Positions 1 to 7,370 of a stretch of 10,612 bases of DNA are shown here, one piece after another. Position 1 is the stretch's first letter; each line of letters opens with the position of its first letter. The DNA lies in the NCBI GenBank assembly GCA_023419055.1, contig JAEZYO010000281.1:1-10612 (forward strand), written 5' to 3'. The DNA is from Pseudomonadota bacterium. Lineage in GTDB: Bacteria > Myxococcota > Polyangia > Polyangiales > Polyangiaceae. The notes beneath the pieces are model-generated. The model worked only from the letters and a program-made list of their open reading frames with translations, had not been told where the DNA came from and searched no databases. Both the position numbers and the translations under genes were made by a program.

Positions 1-218
1 AGGAGCGAGCGCGCGTGTTCGACCGAGGTCGCGCCTCGGCGCGACGGCTCTCGACCCGCCTCGGACAGGGCCTTTGCCACGGTGTCCCCCGCGAGGCCGT
101 CGTCGCACTCGCTGTCGACGACCGCGAAGAGAGGCGCCTCCGCGTCTGCCACGTACCGATCGTAGTTCAGAGCGTAGCGGCGGCCGGCCCTGCTCTCGAC
201 GAAAAGGAGCTCCGTCAT
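1..218 (-). CDS. Partial N-terminus of a diverged PP2C-like protein (runs off left edge)
   Basis: Not listed as a complete ORF because it leaves the window; I translated it by hand. It starts MTELLFVESRAGRR and has 72 complete codons with no stop. The stretch 'ALNYDRYVAD' followed by 'LFAVVDSECDDGLAGDTVA' resembles the N-terminus of PP2C-type Ser/Thr phosphatases, which read roughly NEDR.l.d...LfaVaDGmGGh.aGe.AS. If it is a PP2C, the metal-binding Asp-Gly is Asp-Ser here and the Gly-Gly-His is missing, so it could be a non-catalytic relative. The chosen ATG at 218 fits the start of the homologous region. An in-frame ATG at 263 would add 15 residues; neither has a clear Shine-Dalgarno. It lies beyond the terminator of the upstream binding-protein gene, so it probably has its own promoter between 219 and 400. 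The coding call is moderately sure, the family call weak. Confidence 0.45.
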   Translation of the reverse strand, partial: MTELLFVESRAGRRYALNYDRYVADAEAPLFAVVDSECDDGLAGDTVAKALSEAGREPSRRGATSVEHARSL

Positions 219-398
219 CGCGGCGGCTCGCGACGGGAGCGCGTGGAAATTTGGCGGCGACATGGGGCGACCGTTGCGGTTCCACGCATCGTGAGCGCCG
301 TGAGCGAGCCGTCACGGCGCGCGGCGCGAGGCTTCGTGGCTTCGAGCTCGGAGCGAGACCCTGCCATCGACCGATGGTTACACCTCGTGCCCCAGACC

Positions 399-438
399 CA
401 AATAACAAAAGGCCCGAGCTCGTGAGCCAGGGCCTTTC
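399..438 (-). terminator. Intrinsic terminator of the 477-1922 gene
   Basis: A perfect 8-bp inverted repeat, AAAGGCCC (408-415) and GGGCCTTT (430-437), encloses a 14-nt loop that holds a further short GCTC/GAGC pairing. Read on the minus strand, the stem is followed at once by TTTTGTTATTTG (410-399), a U-rich tail. It sits about 40 bases after the stop codon of the binding-protein gene. On the plus strand the stem ends in only three T before CGG, so the minus strand is the likely direction. Confidence 0.85.
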
Positions 439-476
439 GGTGTCAGAGACTTCCGAGCGCTCCCGCGCTCACGTCA

Positions 477-1922
477 TCAGGGGATGACCGGACAATCCGG
501 CGTGGCCGGCGTGCAGTCGTACCGCTCGTACTCCACGAACTGGCCGTTTTCGACCTTCCAGTGGACGATGGGCGGGAACATGTCGCCCGCCGCGTCCCAG
601 TCGATCGGATCGAACGCGCCCTGATAGTTGATCTTCTTGCCCTGCAGGATGAACTTCGCCGCCTTCTTGAAGTCCTTCACGGTGGGGCGGATGATCGTAC
701 CCTTCGGGTCGTTGATCTTGGTGAGGCCCTCGCGGATGTCCGCGGGGGTCACGAGATCGGCCCGACCGCCACGCTTGTGCTGCGCCACGAGCGTCGCGAG
801 CATCAAGGTGACCGCCGAGTCGTACGCGCCGGATGACGTGAGCTCGGGCGGAGCGCCGAACTCGTCCTCGAATGCGCTGATGAACGCGTCGCCGCTCGGG
901 CTGTCGTCCGCGGCGGCGACCGAGCTACCCTCGAGCCCGTTCGCGATCGAGCCCACCGACGCGAGGATGTAGTCCCGGCGGAAGGCGTTCACCGATTGCA
1001 GCGGGATGGTGTAGCCGGCTGCCCGATACTGCTCGACGACGGGCGTGACCGCGCCCGGGAGGGCAGCGACCAGCACCGTATCCGGCAAGCCGTCGTTCGT
1101 CGGGGGCACCGTGCTCTCGTTCAGCGAATCCGTCAGCTTCGGCAGATCGGCCCCGATGTTCGCGGGCGTCGTGTACGTGAAGCGCTCCCACGAGCTCGGG
1201 CCGGGGTGCAGCGCGGGTAGCGCGGCGATCAGCCCTTCGGCCGAGGAGGCGTGCCCGCCGTCGTTGTAGATGTCGATCTTGAACAGGCCATCGCCGTTCA
1301 CGTCGCCGTTGTTGTTCTGCATGGCGATCCGCAACATCACGACGGCCTCGTAGCCGGCGTTGAAGAACACGCGGAACATCCAGTTGTCCGGGTCGCGGAA
1401 GCCGAGCTGGGTCAGCGGGTCGGGGTCGGTCGCCGTCGGGTTATTGAAGAAGCCTGACGAACACTGGAAGCACGTCATCGGCACCTTCCGGATGGTCGTT
1501 CCGGAGGTGTCGTAGTTCAGCCGGTTGACCTGAACCGAGTCACCGCTGCTGTCGCCCACGATCGCGTGGACCTTCTCCACGTTGATCATGTTGAGCGCAA
1601 GATCGCGCGCGATGGCCGGCGTGCTCTTCGTGTCGCCGAAAACGGGCACGAACTCCGGGTATTCGTTGTTGCCGGCCCCGTAGCTCAGCGCCTCGTTCAT
1701 CTGGGCGAACGCGAGCTCGACCGCGTACGTGAAATGCGGGCTCGTGCTGGTGCCGGTCTGGTCGACCAGCGCGCCGATCTTGATCACCGTGGGTTCGTCG
1801 CAGTGACGGCTCGCTTCTTGGATGGCCCCTAGCTCGCTCTCACTCGACTCCGGGGAACCGGTGTCGACCGCCGAACAAGCCATGGCCGTGAGTAATAACG
1901 GAACGGTACCTATGAACCTCAT
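477..1922 (-). CDS. ABC-type (Liv/amino-acid family) substrate-binding lipoprotein, paralogue A
   Basis: This 481-residue protein is a predicted periplasmic lipoprotein of the type-1 periplasmic-binding fold (LivJ/Peripla_BP_6 family). The signal peptide ends in LTAMAC with the lipidated Cys at residue 16; the -3 Ala is a little unorthodox. The first strand is 'IKIGALVDQTG' (47-57), matching the family's 'IkIGvl.plTG' opening. Family-like blocks include 'HAIVGDSSGDS' (119-129) and 'SGAYDSAVTLMLATL' (364-378). Unusual features shared with the neighbour at 2344-3723 are Cys151-x2-Cys154, a DVNGDG calcium-type loop at 207-212, and Cys470/Cys477 near the C-terminus. The start is supported by AAGGGAG nine bases upstream. 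It is followed by a strong terminator. No permease or ATPase gene is nearby. Family is confident; the ligand is unknown, and a sensory rather than transport role is possible. Confidence 0.9.
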   Translation of the reverse strand: MRFIGTVPLLLTAMACSAVDTGSPESSESELGAIQEASRHCDEPTVIKIGALVDQTGTSTSPHFTYAVELAFAQMNEALSYGAGNNEYPEFVPVFGDTKSTPAIARDLALNMINVEKVHAIVGDSSGDSVQVNRLNYDTSGTTIRKVPMTCFQCSSGFFNNPTATDPDPLTQLGFRDPDNWMFRVFFNAGYEAVVMLRIAMQNNNGDVNGDGLFKIDIYNDGGHASSAEGLIAALPALHPGPSSWERFTYTTPANIGADLPKLTDSLNESTVPPTNDGLPDTVLVAALPGAVTPVVEQYRAAGYTIPLQSVNAFRRDYILASVGSIANGLEGSSVAAADDSPSGDAFISAFEDEFGAPPELTSSGAYDSAVTLMLATLVAQHKRGGRADLVTPADIREGLTKINDPKGTIIRPTVKDFKKAAKFILQGKKINYQGAFDPIDWDAAGDMFPPIVHWKVENGQFVEYERYDCTPATPDCPVIP

Positions 1923-1931
1923 CCTCGTTTG

Positions 1932-1938
1932 CTCCCTT
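1932..1938 (-). promoter_or_regulatory. Ribosome binding site for the gene starting at 1922
   Basis: The minus strand reads AAGGGAG followed by a 9-base spacer and ATG at 1922. It fixes the start directly ahead of the lipoprotein signal peptide. Confidence 0.75.
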
Positions 1939-2291
1939 GATGAAAAGTTTCTGACGATTCAAGGTCTCAAACGCGTGGCCTTTCGGTCAAGGATGTTTGC
2001 GTTATCTCTGCTGGATTCGTGCGTGCTGCGCGTACCTTGTGCTGATTTGAGTGACGAGCCCCTCATTAAAATACGATGACAAAACGCCTATGATCGACGC
2101 CTCAAATCGTGCCGAAACCAGCCGATTTCGAGACGTGCCAACTCCACTTGCTGGAGTGAATGTGCGCCGATCGCGCGCTCGGGGCGTGCGAGGCACACAT
2201 CAGCGTCCATCGGCGCCGGCGCTGCCGTTCCCGTCCTCGTCGCTGTCGGTGATCGCCTCTCCGGCGTCGGCTCGCAGCGACGGTCTCTCGC

Positions 2292-2323
2292 CGGCGCGAA
2301 GGAGGGAAAGCTCCTTCGCGCCG
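2292..2323 (-). terminator. Perfect 13-bp hairpin downstream of binding-protein B
   Basis: CGGCGCGAAGGAG (2292-2304) and CTCCTTCGCGCCG (2311-2323) are exact reverse complements around a 6-base loop. The hairpin lies 20 bases past the stop codon at 2344. There is no U-tract on either side, so it is either a strong-stem terminator of the kind common in high-GC genomes or a 3' mRNA-stabilising structure. If it lets some transcription through, it would set the ratio of the two paralogous lipoproteins. Confidence 0.65.
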
Positions 2324-2343
2324 ACCCGAGTCGCGGAGGCGCG

Positions 2344-3723
2344 TTACTCAACGATGCTGCACAGCGGATCCTCTTCGGAGCACGCGTACGACTCCGACTC
2401 GACGAACTTCTGCTGCGCGACCGTCCAGTGCACGAGCACCGGGCTCGCGTCGCCGGCCGCGTCGTAGTTGGTCGCTCCGGACGCGCCCGAGTAGCGGATC
2501 GTGCCGCCTTCGGAGAGGATGCCGACGGCCTTCTCGAAATCGCCCGGGGTCGCGTAGATGAGCTCGCCCTCGGGGTCGGAGATCGCGCTCATGGACTCGC
2601 GCACGGCGTCGGCCGTGACGCTGCTCGGCTCCTCGAGGCCGGCCGAGGCGTGGAGCGCCGCGAGCATCAGCGCCATCGCCGAGTCGTAAGCGCCGCTGCA
2701 GCCCATCTCGGTCGGCTCACCCTGCTGCTCGAACGCGTCCTGGAACGTCCGGCCGGAGACGTCGTCCGCGACGAGCGGCGGGGAGTTCCCCTCCACGCCT
2801 TCGGCGGCGTCCTGGAGCGCGGTCAGCACGTGGTTCCGGCGGAACGCGGTGGTGGCGAACAGCGGAGGCTCGTACTCGGCCTCTCGGTAAGCCTTCACCG
2901 CCGCGGAGGAAGACAGCGAGAGCAGCGCGAGGAACACCGCGTCCGGATCGCCGTCGATCAGCTTCTCGAGGTCGTCGCCGAAGTCATAGGAGTTCACGTC
3001 GGCCTTGGGATCGAGGAAGACGACCTCGACCGTCGCCTCGCCGTCCGTCAGCTCGTCCGCGGACTCCTGAACCGCTTTGGCGGCCGACTGGCCGTAGGCG
3101 TCGTCGATGGCGTAGACGGCGATCCTCACGTCGCCGTCGCCGTTCAGGTCGCCGCCGTCCTGGTTCAGCAGGATCTGGGTCTGCACCACCGCCTCGTACT
3201 TGGCGTTGAAGAAGGTGCGGAAGAGCCAGTCGTCGCCGTCGCGCGCGGCCGCTTGCTTCACGGCGTCGGCGTCCTCGTAGTTCGGGTTGTTGAGCGACGC
3301 GGCAGAACAGAGGTAGCACGCGATCGGGACCTGATAGTCCGCCGTGCGCGCGTCGCCCTCCTCGTAGTTCAGCGTGTTCACGCTCAGGGTGTCGCCGCTG
3401 ATGTCGGTGACGATCCCGACGACGCCCTCGTTGTTGATGAGCGAGGCCGCCATTTGCTTCGAGCGCGCACCGTCGCTCTGAGAGTCCTCGAACGCCACGT
3501 TGAAGCGCGTCTTGTTCCCGGCGGCCTCCAGCGCCTCGTTGATGTGCTGGCGAGCGAGGTCGACCGCGTTGCGGTAGAGCGGGCTCGCGCTCACGCCGGT
3601 CTCGTCCGTCAAGGCGCCGATGTGAATGGCGTTGGGCGATTCCGACGACGCCTCGTCGTCGCCGCAGCCGGTGGTGAGGGCCAAGAGCAGGCTCGTGACT
3701 AACGTGAAGCGCAAGTCTCTCAT
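2344..3723 (-). CDS. ABC-type (Liv/amino-acid family) substrate-binding lipoprotein, paralogue B
   Basis: This 459-residue predicted lipoprotein is clearly paralogous to the product of 477-1922. The signal peptide ends in LTTGC with the lipidated Cys at residue 20, followed by an acidic Asp/Glu/Ser-rich linker. The fold begins with 'IHIGALTDETG' (33-43). Matching blocks include 'DDWLFRTFFNAKYEAVV' (164-180), 'TTAFRRNHVL' (291-300) and 'GAYDSAMALMLAAL' (344-357). It shares with paralogue A the Cys136-x2-Cys139 pair, the DLNGDG loop (192-197) and the C-terminal Cys448/Cys455 pair; Cys342 is private. AAAGGGAA lies about 8 bases before the ATG. The gene starts 90 bases after the TonB-receptor stop on the same strand, suggesting co-transcription. 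Ligand unknown. The family would normally feed an inner-membrane ABC importer, but none is encoded here. Confidence 0.92.
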   Translation of the reverse strand: MRDLRFTLVTSLLLALTTGCGDDEASSESPNAIHIGALTDETGVSASPLYRNAVDLARQHINEALEAAGNKTRFNVAFEDSQSDGARSKQMAASLINNEGVVGIVTDISGDTLSVNTLNYEEGDARTADYQVPIACYLCSAASLNNPNYEDADAVKQAAARDGDDWLFRTFFNAKYEAVVQTQILLNQDGGDLNGDGDVRIAVYAIDDAYGQSAAKAVQESADELTDGEATVEVVFLDPKADVNSYDFGDDLEKLIDGDPDAVFLALLSLSSSAAVKAYREAEYEPPLFATTAFRRNHVLTALQDAAEGVEGNSPPLVADDVSGRTFQDAFEQQGEPTEMGCSGAYDSAMALMLAALHASAGLEEPSSVTADAVRESMSAISDPEGELIYATPGDFEKAVGILSEGGTIRYSGASGATNYDAAGDASPVLVHWTVAQQKFVESESYACSEEDPLCSIVE

Positions 3724-3813
3724 TTTCGATGTTCCCTTTCGTTGATGGACTGATTCCCGAAATCCTGGGCGCTCCCCCGCCCCGGGCGCCGCTGATCCCC
3801 CGCGGATGTGCGC

Positions 3814-6039
3814 TCAGAACGTCTGTCGGGCTTCGAGGTAGGTCTGACGGCCCGGCGCGGGCACGTCGAACCCACCGAAGCCAGCTTCGGAGTGGTGCTC
3901 ATCGAAGATGTTGCGCGCCGACACGCTGAAGTAAGTGCGCGCGTCGCCGCCGAGCAGCTTGAGGCCGGTCGTGGTGAGCGTCGCGTCCACCGTCGCGTAC
4001 TCGGGCAGCGCATAGCTCTCTCGGCCGTTGAGGATGACGTTGAACGCGGTCGCGCCGCGGGGCCCGACGTACCGCACGCGACCGTTCAGGTGCAGCGGCG
4101 TGGACGGGATGTCGAGATCGGCTCCCGCCGTGCCGGTGAACTCGGGGTAACCCACGAGGTAGTCCGCCTTCTCTTGCGGGCCGTCCGTCGCCTTGATGTA
4201 GGCCGCGCCGAAGAACGGGCGGAACGGGCCGAAGCTCAGGCGCAGCGTGCCTTCGAGCCCGAGGAAGGACTCGTTGCCGACGTTGCGTGCGACGTAGTCC
4301 GTGCCAGCGGTGCGGAAATCGATCTTGTCTTCGATGCTCTGCTGGAAGCCCGAGAGCTCGAGGATCGCGTAGTCCCAGAACACCGTGTAGGCGGTAAGCT
4401 CGATGCTGGTCAGCGTCTGCGGAGTGAGCTCGGGCACGCTCGAGCCGCTCGTGAGGTTGCCGATCACGTTGTTCGACACGCCGAAGCCCGGCTGGGCGAA
4501 CAGGAGCACGCCGGTCGGGGACTGGAACGCGCGCCCCGCGATCGCCTTCGTGATGAACCAGTCTGCCCACTCGTAGACCACGCTGCCGCGGGCGCTGAAC
4601 TGAGCCGGCGGGTCGAAGTCGTCGTAGGACGCGCCGTCCACGCGACCGTTGGCGGTCAGCTTGAGCCCGGGCAGGGACTCGACGGGCTGCGCGGTGAGCT
4701 GGAGGTAAGCGCCGAGATCGGTGAGCAGGCGCTGCTCCTCGGTGCCGCTCGGGATGACGTCGAACGTGGAGCCCGCGGGGCGGTTGCCCTCGGGGCTGTT
4801 CAACCTCACGGTATAGTAGAGGATGTCCTCGTAGTTGACGTCGGCGTCGACCCCGAGCATCGCGCTGAAGCGATCGCCGAGCGCGTAGGTGCCGGAGAGG
4901 CTCGTGTAGTAGGCGTGGTAGCCGAAGTTCCGCGTGAACGTGCGCGACAGGTTGCCCGTGAGCATCAAGCTGTCGTCGCGCATGGGCTCGCCCTGGCTCA
5001 TGGAGAACACGAAGCGAGTCGAGAACTCGTCCGTCCAGTCGTTCTCGTGCCGGAGCGCGGCCCACATGTTGCGGAGCGAGTCCCTGCTGCGGTGCGTGAG
5101 CACCGAGTTCAGCTGGAACTCCGCCATCGCGTCCACTTGCTGCAGGCCCGCGTCGAGCGTGAACTCGCCGAACTTCTTCGTGGGCACCGAGATCTGCACG
5201 AACGCCGTCACCGGGCTCGAGATGTCGTCGTCGCTCTCGTCCGCGAAGAAGGCGCGGTAGCGGGTCGCGTTCGGGTCCTGCGCGGGGAACGTCTTCTGGA
5301 TCGAGAGGCCGGAGCGATCGAAGCGCCCCACCGAGGCCGCGAGCAGGAGCCGCGCGTGCTCGCCGCCGTACATCGAGGCGGCGGACGCTCCGTACCCGGG
5401 CTGACCGTTGACCGTGTTGAGCATGCCGGTCGCTTCGGTGGCCGCGCCCTGCTCCGGCTTGCGCGTGACGACGTTGATGGTCGCGATGAAGGCGTCGGCG
5501 CCGTAGAGCGCCGAGAGCGGACCCTTGACGACCTCGATGCGATCGAGCGCCTCGATGGGCAGGTACTCGGGGCCGATGAAGGCGCGGAGGTCGGGGCGGA
5601 AGCTCACCGGCACGCCGTTGATCATCAGCTTGACCAGGCGAGTGCCGCCGCGCAGGCCGGGCGTGACGCCGCGCACGCTGACCGACTTCACCGAGCCGTC
5701 GTCGGTCACGTAAAGCCCAGGGATGCCCTCGAGCGCCTCGGCGACGGAGTGCCAGCCGTTGTCGCGCATGTCCTGGCGGGTGATGACGGTGACGTTACCC
5801 GCGGCAGTGACGAGCGCTTCACCGCTGCCGCCGCTCGCGGTCACGACGGAGACGGACAGCAGATCCTCGAGCGACATCTGCGCGAGATCCGCGGTGCTCG
5901 CGTCGTCGCTGCCGATCACGGTGTCATCTGCCGGGGTTGCCTCCTGCGCGTTCGCGCTGCTCACGTAAGCAAGGACGGCGAGCGAGGACGCCGCGAAGAC
6001 ACGCGAGCGAGCACGCCACCGTCGAGCACCCGCTGCCAT
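3814..6039 (-). CDS. TonB-dependent outer-membrane receptor
   Basis: This is a 741-residue outer-membrane beta-barrel that would import a scarce ligand using TonB-ExbB-ExbD energy. The ATG at 6039 is chosen because it gives a compact signal peptide: basic 'ARRWRARSR', a hydrophobic core, and cleavage after 'SSANA'. In-frame alternatives are ATG at 6075 and GTG at 6099; none has a good Shine-Dalgarno. After a linker and 'MSLEDLLSVSVVTASG' comes the plug domain (about 80-195), with 'VTVITRQDMRDNG', 'EALEGIPGLYV', 'VSVRGV', 'RIEVVKGPLSALYGADAF' and 'INVVTRKP'. The rest is barrel, ending in 'TYLEARQTF' with the terminal Phe expected for Bam-dependent insertion. Length is normal for the family. 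It probably heads an operon with the binding-protein gene 90 bases downstream. Substrate cannot be deduced; nothing here is specific for siderophores or cobalamin. Confidence 0.95.
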   Translation of the reverse strand: MAAGARRWRARSRVFAASSLAVLAYVSSANAQEATPADDTVIGSDDASTADLAQMSLEDLLSVSVVTASGGSGEALVTAAGNVTVITRQDMRDNGWHSVAEALEGIPGLYVTDDGSVKSVSVRGVTPGLRGGTRLVKLMINGVPVSFRPDLRAFIGPEYLPIEALDRIEVVKGPLSALYGADAFIATINVVTRKPEQGAATEATGMLNTVNGQPGYGASAASMYGGEHARLLLAASVGRFDRSGLSIQKTFPAQDPNATRYRAFFADESDDDISSPVTAFVQISVPTKKFGEFTLDAGLQQVDAMAEFQLNSVLTHRSRDSLRNMWAALRHENDWTDEFSTRFVFSMSQGEPMRDDSLMLTGNLSRTFTRNFGYHAYYTSLSGTYALGDRFSAMLGVDADVNYEDILYYTVRLNSPEGNRPAGSTFDVIPSGTEEQRLLTDLGAYLQLTAQPVESLPGLKLTANGRVDGASYDDFDPPAQFSARGSVVYEWADWFITKAIAGRAFQSPTGVLLFAQPGFGVSNNVIGNLTSGSSVPELTPQTLTSIELTAYTVFWDYAILELSGFQQSIEDKIDFRTAGTDYVARNVGNESFLGLEGTLRLSFGPFRPFFGAAYIKATDGPQEKADYLVGYPEFTGTAGADLDIPSTPLHLNGRVRYVGPRGATAFNVILNGRESYALPEYATVDATLTTTGLKLLGGDARTYFSVSARNIFDEHHSEAGFGGFDVPAPGRQTYLEARQTF

Positions 6040-6605
6040 TTCGGTCTGTCTCGTAGAGATTGAAAAAGGATCCATGGACGAGTCGTAGGACGCGATCACA
6101 TTCGACGTTGGCCCTCGAGAAGGCCCGCACTCTCCTACTCGACCCCAATGTCTATGCCAGAGGTGCCTCCGAGTGAACGCAAATCAAACGGACAGACCCC
6201 CAAAGGTGAGAGCGTGTGCGGGATGTATACCCAAGCAGTAGGACGACGCTCGACCTCGTCCGAGCGCGTTCGGTTCCGATGACAGCGCTCTTCGGCGCTC
6301 GCCTCGAGACGACCCGAGGTCTGCTCTCCGCCTCGTTCGGTCTTGCCCGTAGAGCATGAAAGCCCTGTCATAAATGCTTCGAATTCAGCTGACGACGAGG
6401 CCTTCACGCTCGGCGGTGAGCGTTCTTCGGCGCGCGAACGCGACGAGCGGTCGTGCGCTCGACCGGGTAGCCGGTGGCGGTCGCCTCGCGCGCGTCATGC
6501 GGCCCTTTTTTCGTGGACTTGGAGTGGGCGAAGACTTCTAATCGGGCCTCGCAAAACTTTCTTCCGCGGCGGAGCAGGGCAGGTCGCGGGGTCTGGGGCT
6601 AGGCA
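6040..6605. other. Divergent intergenic region between TonB receptor and chemosensory cluster
   Basis: About 500-560 bases separate two divergently read blocks, so promoters in both directions must lie here. I see no gene: open frames on either strand (for example 6135-6407 minus and 6343-6621 plus) have no Shine-Dalgarno, signal or family feature. Candidate elements are weak. There is a TATACA -10-like box on the minus strand (6229-6224) without a proper -35, and TCTAAT at about 6537-6542 on the plus strand with only a poor -35. A 6-bp inverted repeat GCGTTC (6420-6425)/GAACGC (6436-6441), with centres 16 bases apart, could be an operator. Confidence 0.4.
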
Positions 6606-7025
6606 ATGTTCGAGAACCTAGAGGCGGGTAGCGAAACCATACTGGTCGTCGACGACAGCGACCTCGCTCGCGAGCGCATGACGAGCCTGCTCGAAGAAGA
6701 AGGCTTCAGGGTCATCGCGCTCTCGTCGCCGATCGGATCGACGCGAGCCATCCTCGAGCACGGCGTGCGCGCCGTCGTGATCGACGTCCTCATGCCTGGC
6801 ATGCGCGGCGACCGTCTGGCGCTCTTGTTTCGGCGCAACCCGAGGCTCAAGGAGCTCGGAGTCGTGCTGGTTTCGGGCGAGAGCGCAGACGAGCTCCTGA
6901 GGCTTTCCATCGAGTCGGGCGCCGACGCCGTTGTTTCGAAAACGGATCTGAGCGATCTCGTGCCGGCCGTCCGGCGCGTGCTTCGACGAAAGGACTCGCA
7001 GAATCCGCGTAGAGGTCATGGCTGA
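6606..7025 (+). CDS. Stand-alone CheY-like response-regulator receiver, copy 1
   Basis: The 139-residue product is a single receiver domain with no output domain, so it should signal by protein contact, as CheY does. The acidic pair is Asp16-Asp17 ('VVDDSD'), the phospho-acceptor is Asp60 in 'VVIDVLMPGMRGD', the switch Ser is Ser90 ('VLVSGE') and the conserved Lys is Lys112 ('VSKTDL'), so all catalytic positions are intact. The segment 'SSPIGSTRAIL' (40-50) is shared with the second receiver of the cluster. By hand count about 72 of 118 aligned residues are identical to the 7751-8173 product, and all key residues have the same numbering. It is followed within 10 bases by a hairpin and then a long gap, so it may form its own transcript. 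The cognate kinase is not in the window. Confidence 0.93.
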   Translation: MFENLEAGSETILVVDDSDLARERMTSLLEEEGFRVIALSSPIGSTRAILEHGVRAVVIDVLMPGMRGDRLALLFRRNPRLKELGVVLVSGESADELLRLSIESGADAVVSKTDLSDLVPAVRRVLRRKDSQNPRRGHG

Positions 7026-7031
7026 CGCGTA

Positions 7032-7062
7032 GAGGGCGGCTCGCTTCAAATGCGCCGCCCTC
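7032..7062 (+). terminator. Hairpin just after receiver copy 1
   Basis: GAGGGCGGC (7032-7040) and GCCGCCCTC (7054-7062) form a perfect 9-bp stem with a 13-base loop, starting 6 bases after the stop codon. No run of T follows; the next T-rich stretch is GTGTTTCACTTTG, about 16 bases on. It is a likely terminator or attenuator that would separate the first receiver from the downstream operon, but without a U-tract this is not certain. Confidence 0.55.
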
Positions 7063-7112
7063 GCGTTCGCGTCGAGCGTGTTTCACTTTGTCTCGCTCGG
7101 CGGCCCTCGAGG

Positions 7113-7159
7113 CACGACATCAGTGCCCGGTGAGAACGCCTCCTCACATCACGACATCA
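7113..7159 (+). repeat. Direct repeat CACGACATCA x2
   Basis: The 10-mer is present exactly at 7113-7122 and 7150-7159, 37 bases apart start to start (between three and four helical turns). It lies in the probable promoter area of the CheW-like operon. A regulator-binding role is only a guess. Confidence 0.35.
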
Positions 7160-7355
7160 CGCTTTGGGATTGAGTAATTCGACGTCGGGAAGGCGGAGCC
7201 GAAGGGCGAGCTTGTCGCACTCGGCACTCGTTTCGTTCCACGATTTCCGGGGTAGACAGCCGCGCGTCCGCCGCTCAGAATCACGAGCTGACGTGACGGA
7301 CGAGGTTCTGAACGACTTCATCGATGCCGAGGCGAGTGATCGCTCCGTCGACGTG

Positions 7356-7361
7356 AAGGAG
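7356..7361 (+). promoter_or_regulatory. Ribosome binding site that sets the CheW-like start
   Basis: AAGGAG is followed by nine bases and ATG at 7371 (or six bases and GTG at 7368, same frame). It is the best Shine-Dalgarno in this region, and it sits exactly where CheW-domain similarity begins. This favours the short protein over the long in-frame extension. Confidence 0.75.
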
Positions 7362-7370
7362 TCTCGTGTG

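Larger units (their letters stand above)
1923..2343 (-). other. 421-base intergenic region between the two binding-protein genes
   Basis: No convincing gene is seen here; the short open frames on both strands have low-complexity, Arg/Ser/Pro-rich translations without family features. On the minus strand it holds, in order, the hairpin at 2292-2323, a small inverted repeat ACTCCA (2141-2146)/TGGAGT (2152-2157), and an AT-rich stretch at about 2062-2092 that is unusual for this genome. The AT-rich stretch includes TATTTTAAT on the minus strand (about 2065-2073) and is the most likely promoter area for the 477-1922 gene, but no good -35 box is spaced correctly. The leader from there to the ATG would be about 140 bases. 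Confidence 0.5.
7026..7370 (+). other. 345-base gap between receiver 1 and the CheW-like gene
   Basis: Taking the CheW-like start at 7371 leaves this stretch without a recognised gene. The reading frame stays open back to a TTG at 7164, but the translation is Arg/Ser-rich with no CheW similarity and no ribosome binding site. It holds the hairpin at 7032-7062 and a 5-bp inverted repeat GGCAC (7111-7115)/GTGCC (7123-7127). The 10-mer CACGACATCA occurs at both 7113-7122 and 7150-7159. These are reasonable places for an operator and promoter of the downstream operon, but I see no clear -35/-10 pair. Confidence 0.4.

Noticed and set aside
15..487. Two overlapping plus-strand open frames at the left end
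   Set aside because: Arg-rich with no family features; both run across the terminator at 399-438, and the minus strand holds a more protein-like start at 218.
2428..3702. Long plus-strand open frame (424 codons) opposite binding-protein B
   Set aside because: Arg/Val/Gly-rich translation without domains; it is the antisense of a well-supported gene, and long antisense frames are expected at this GC content.
3808..6063. Long plus-strand open frame (751 codons) opposite the TonB receptor
   Set aside because: Low-complexity Arg/Glu/Ala/Val-rich shadow of a gene with unmistakable plug and barrel features on the minus strand.
6151..6171. Sigma-54-like GGCAC...GC element on the minus strand upstream of the TonB receptor
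   Set aside because: The GG and GC dinucleotides are two bases too close for a -24/-12 promoter.
6135..6407. 90-residue minus-strand open frame in the divergent intergenic region
   Set aside because: No ribosome binding site, no domain or signal peptide, and it sits where promoters are needed.
6460..6511. Run of six T (6506-6511) after GC-rich DNA, resembling a terminator before receiver 1
   Set aside because: No stable inverted repeat ends at the T run; only 3-4 bp pairings are possible next to it.
7164..7370. N-terminal extension of the CheW-like protein from a TTG start
   Set aside because: Arg/Ser-rich, no CheW similarity and no Shine-Dalgarno; AAGGAG at 7356-7361 supports the start at 7371.
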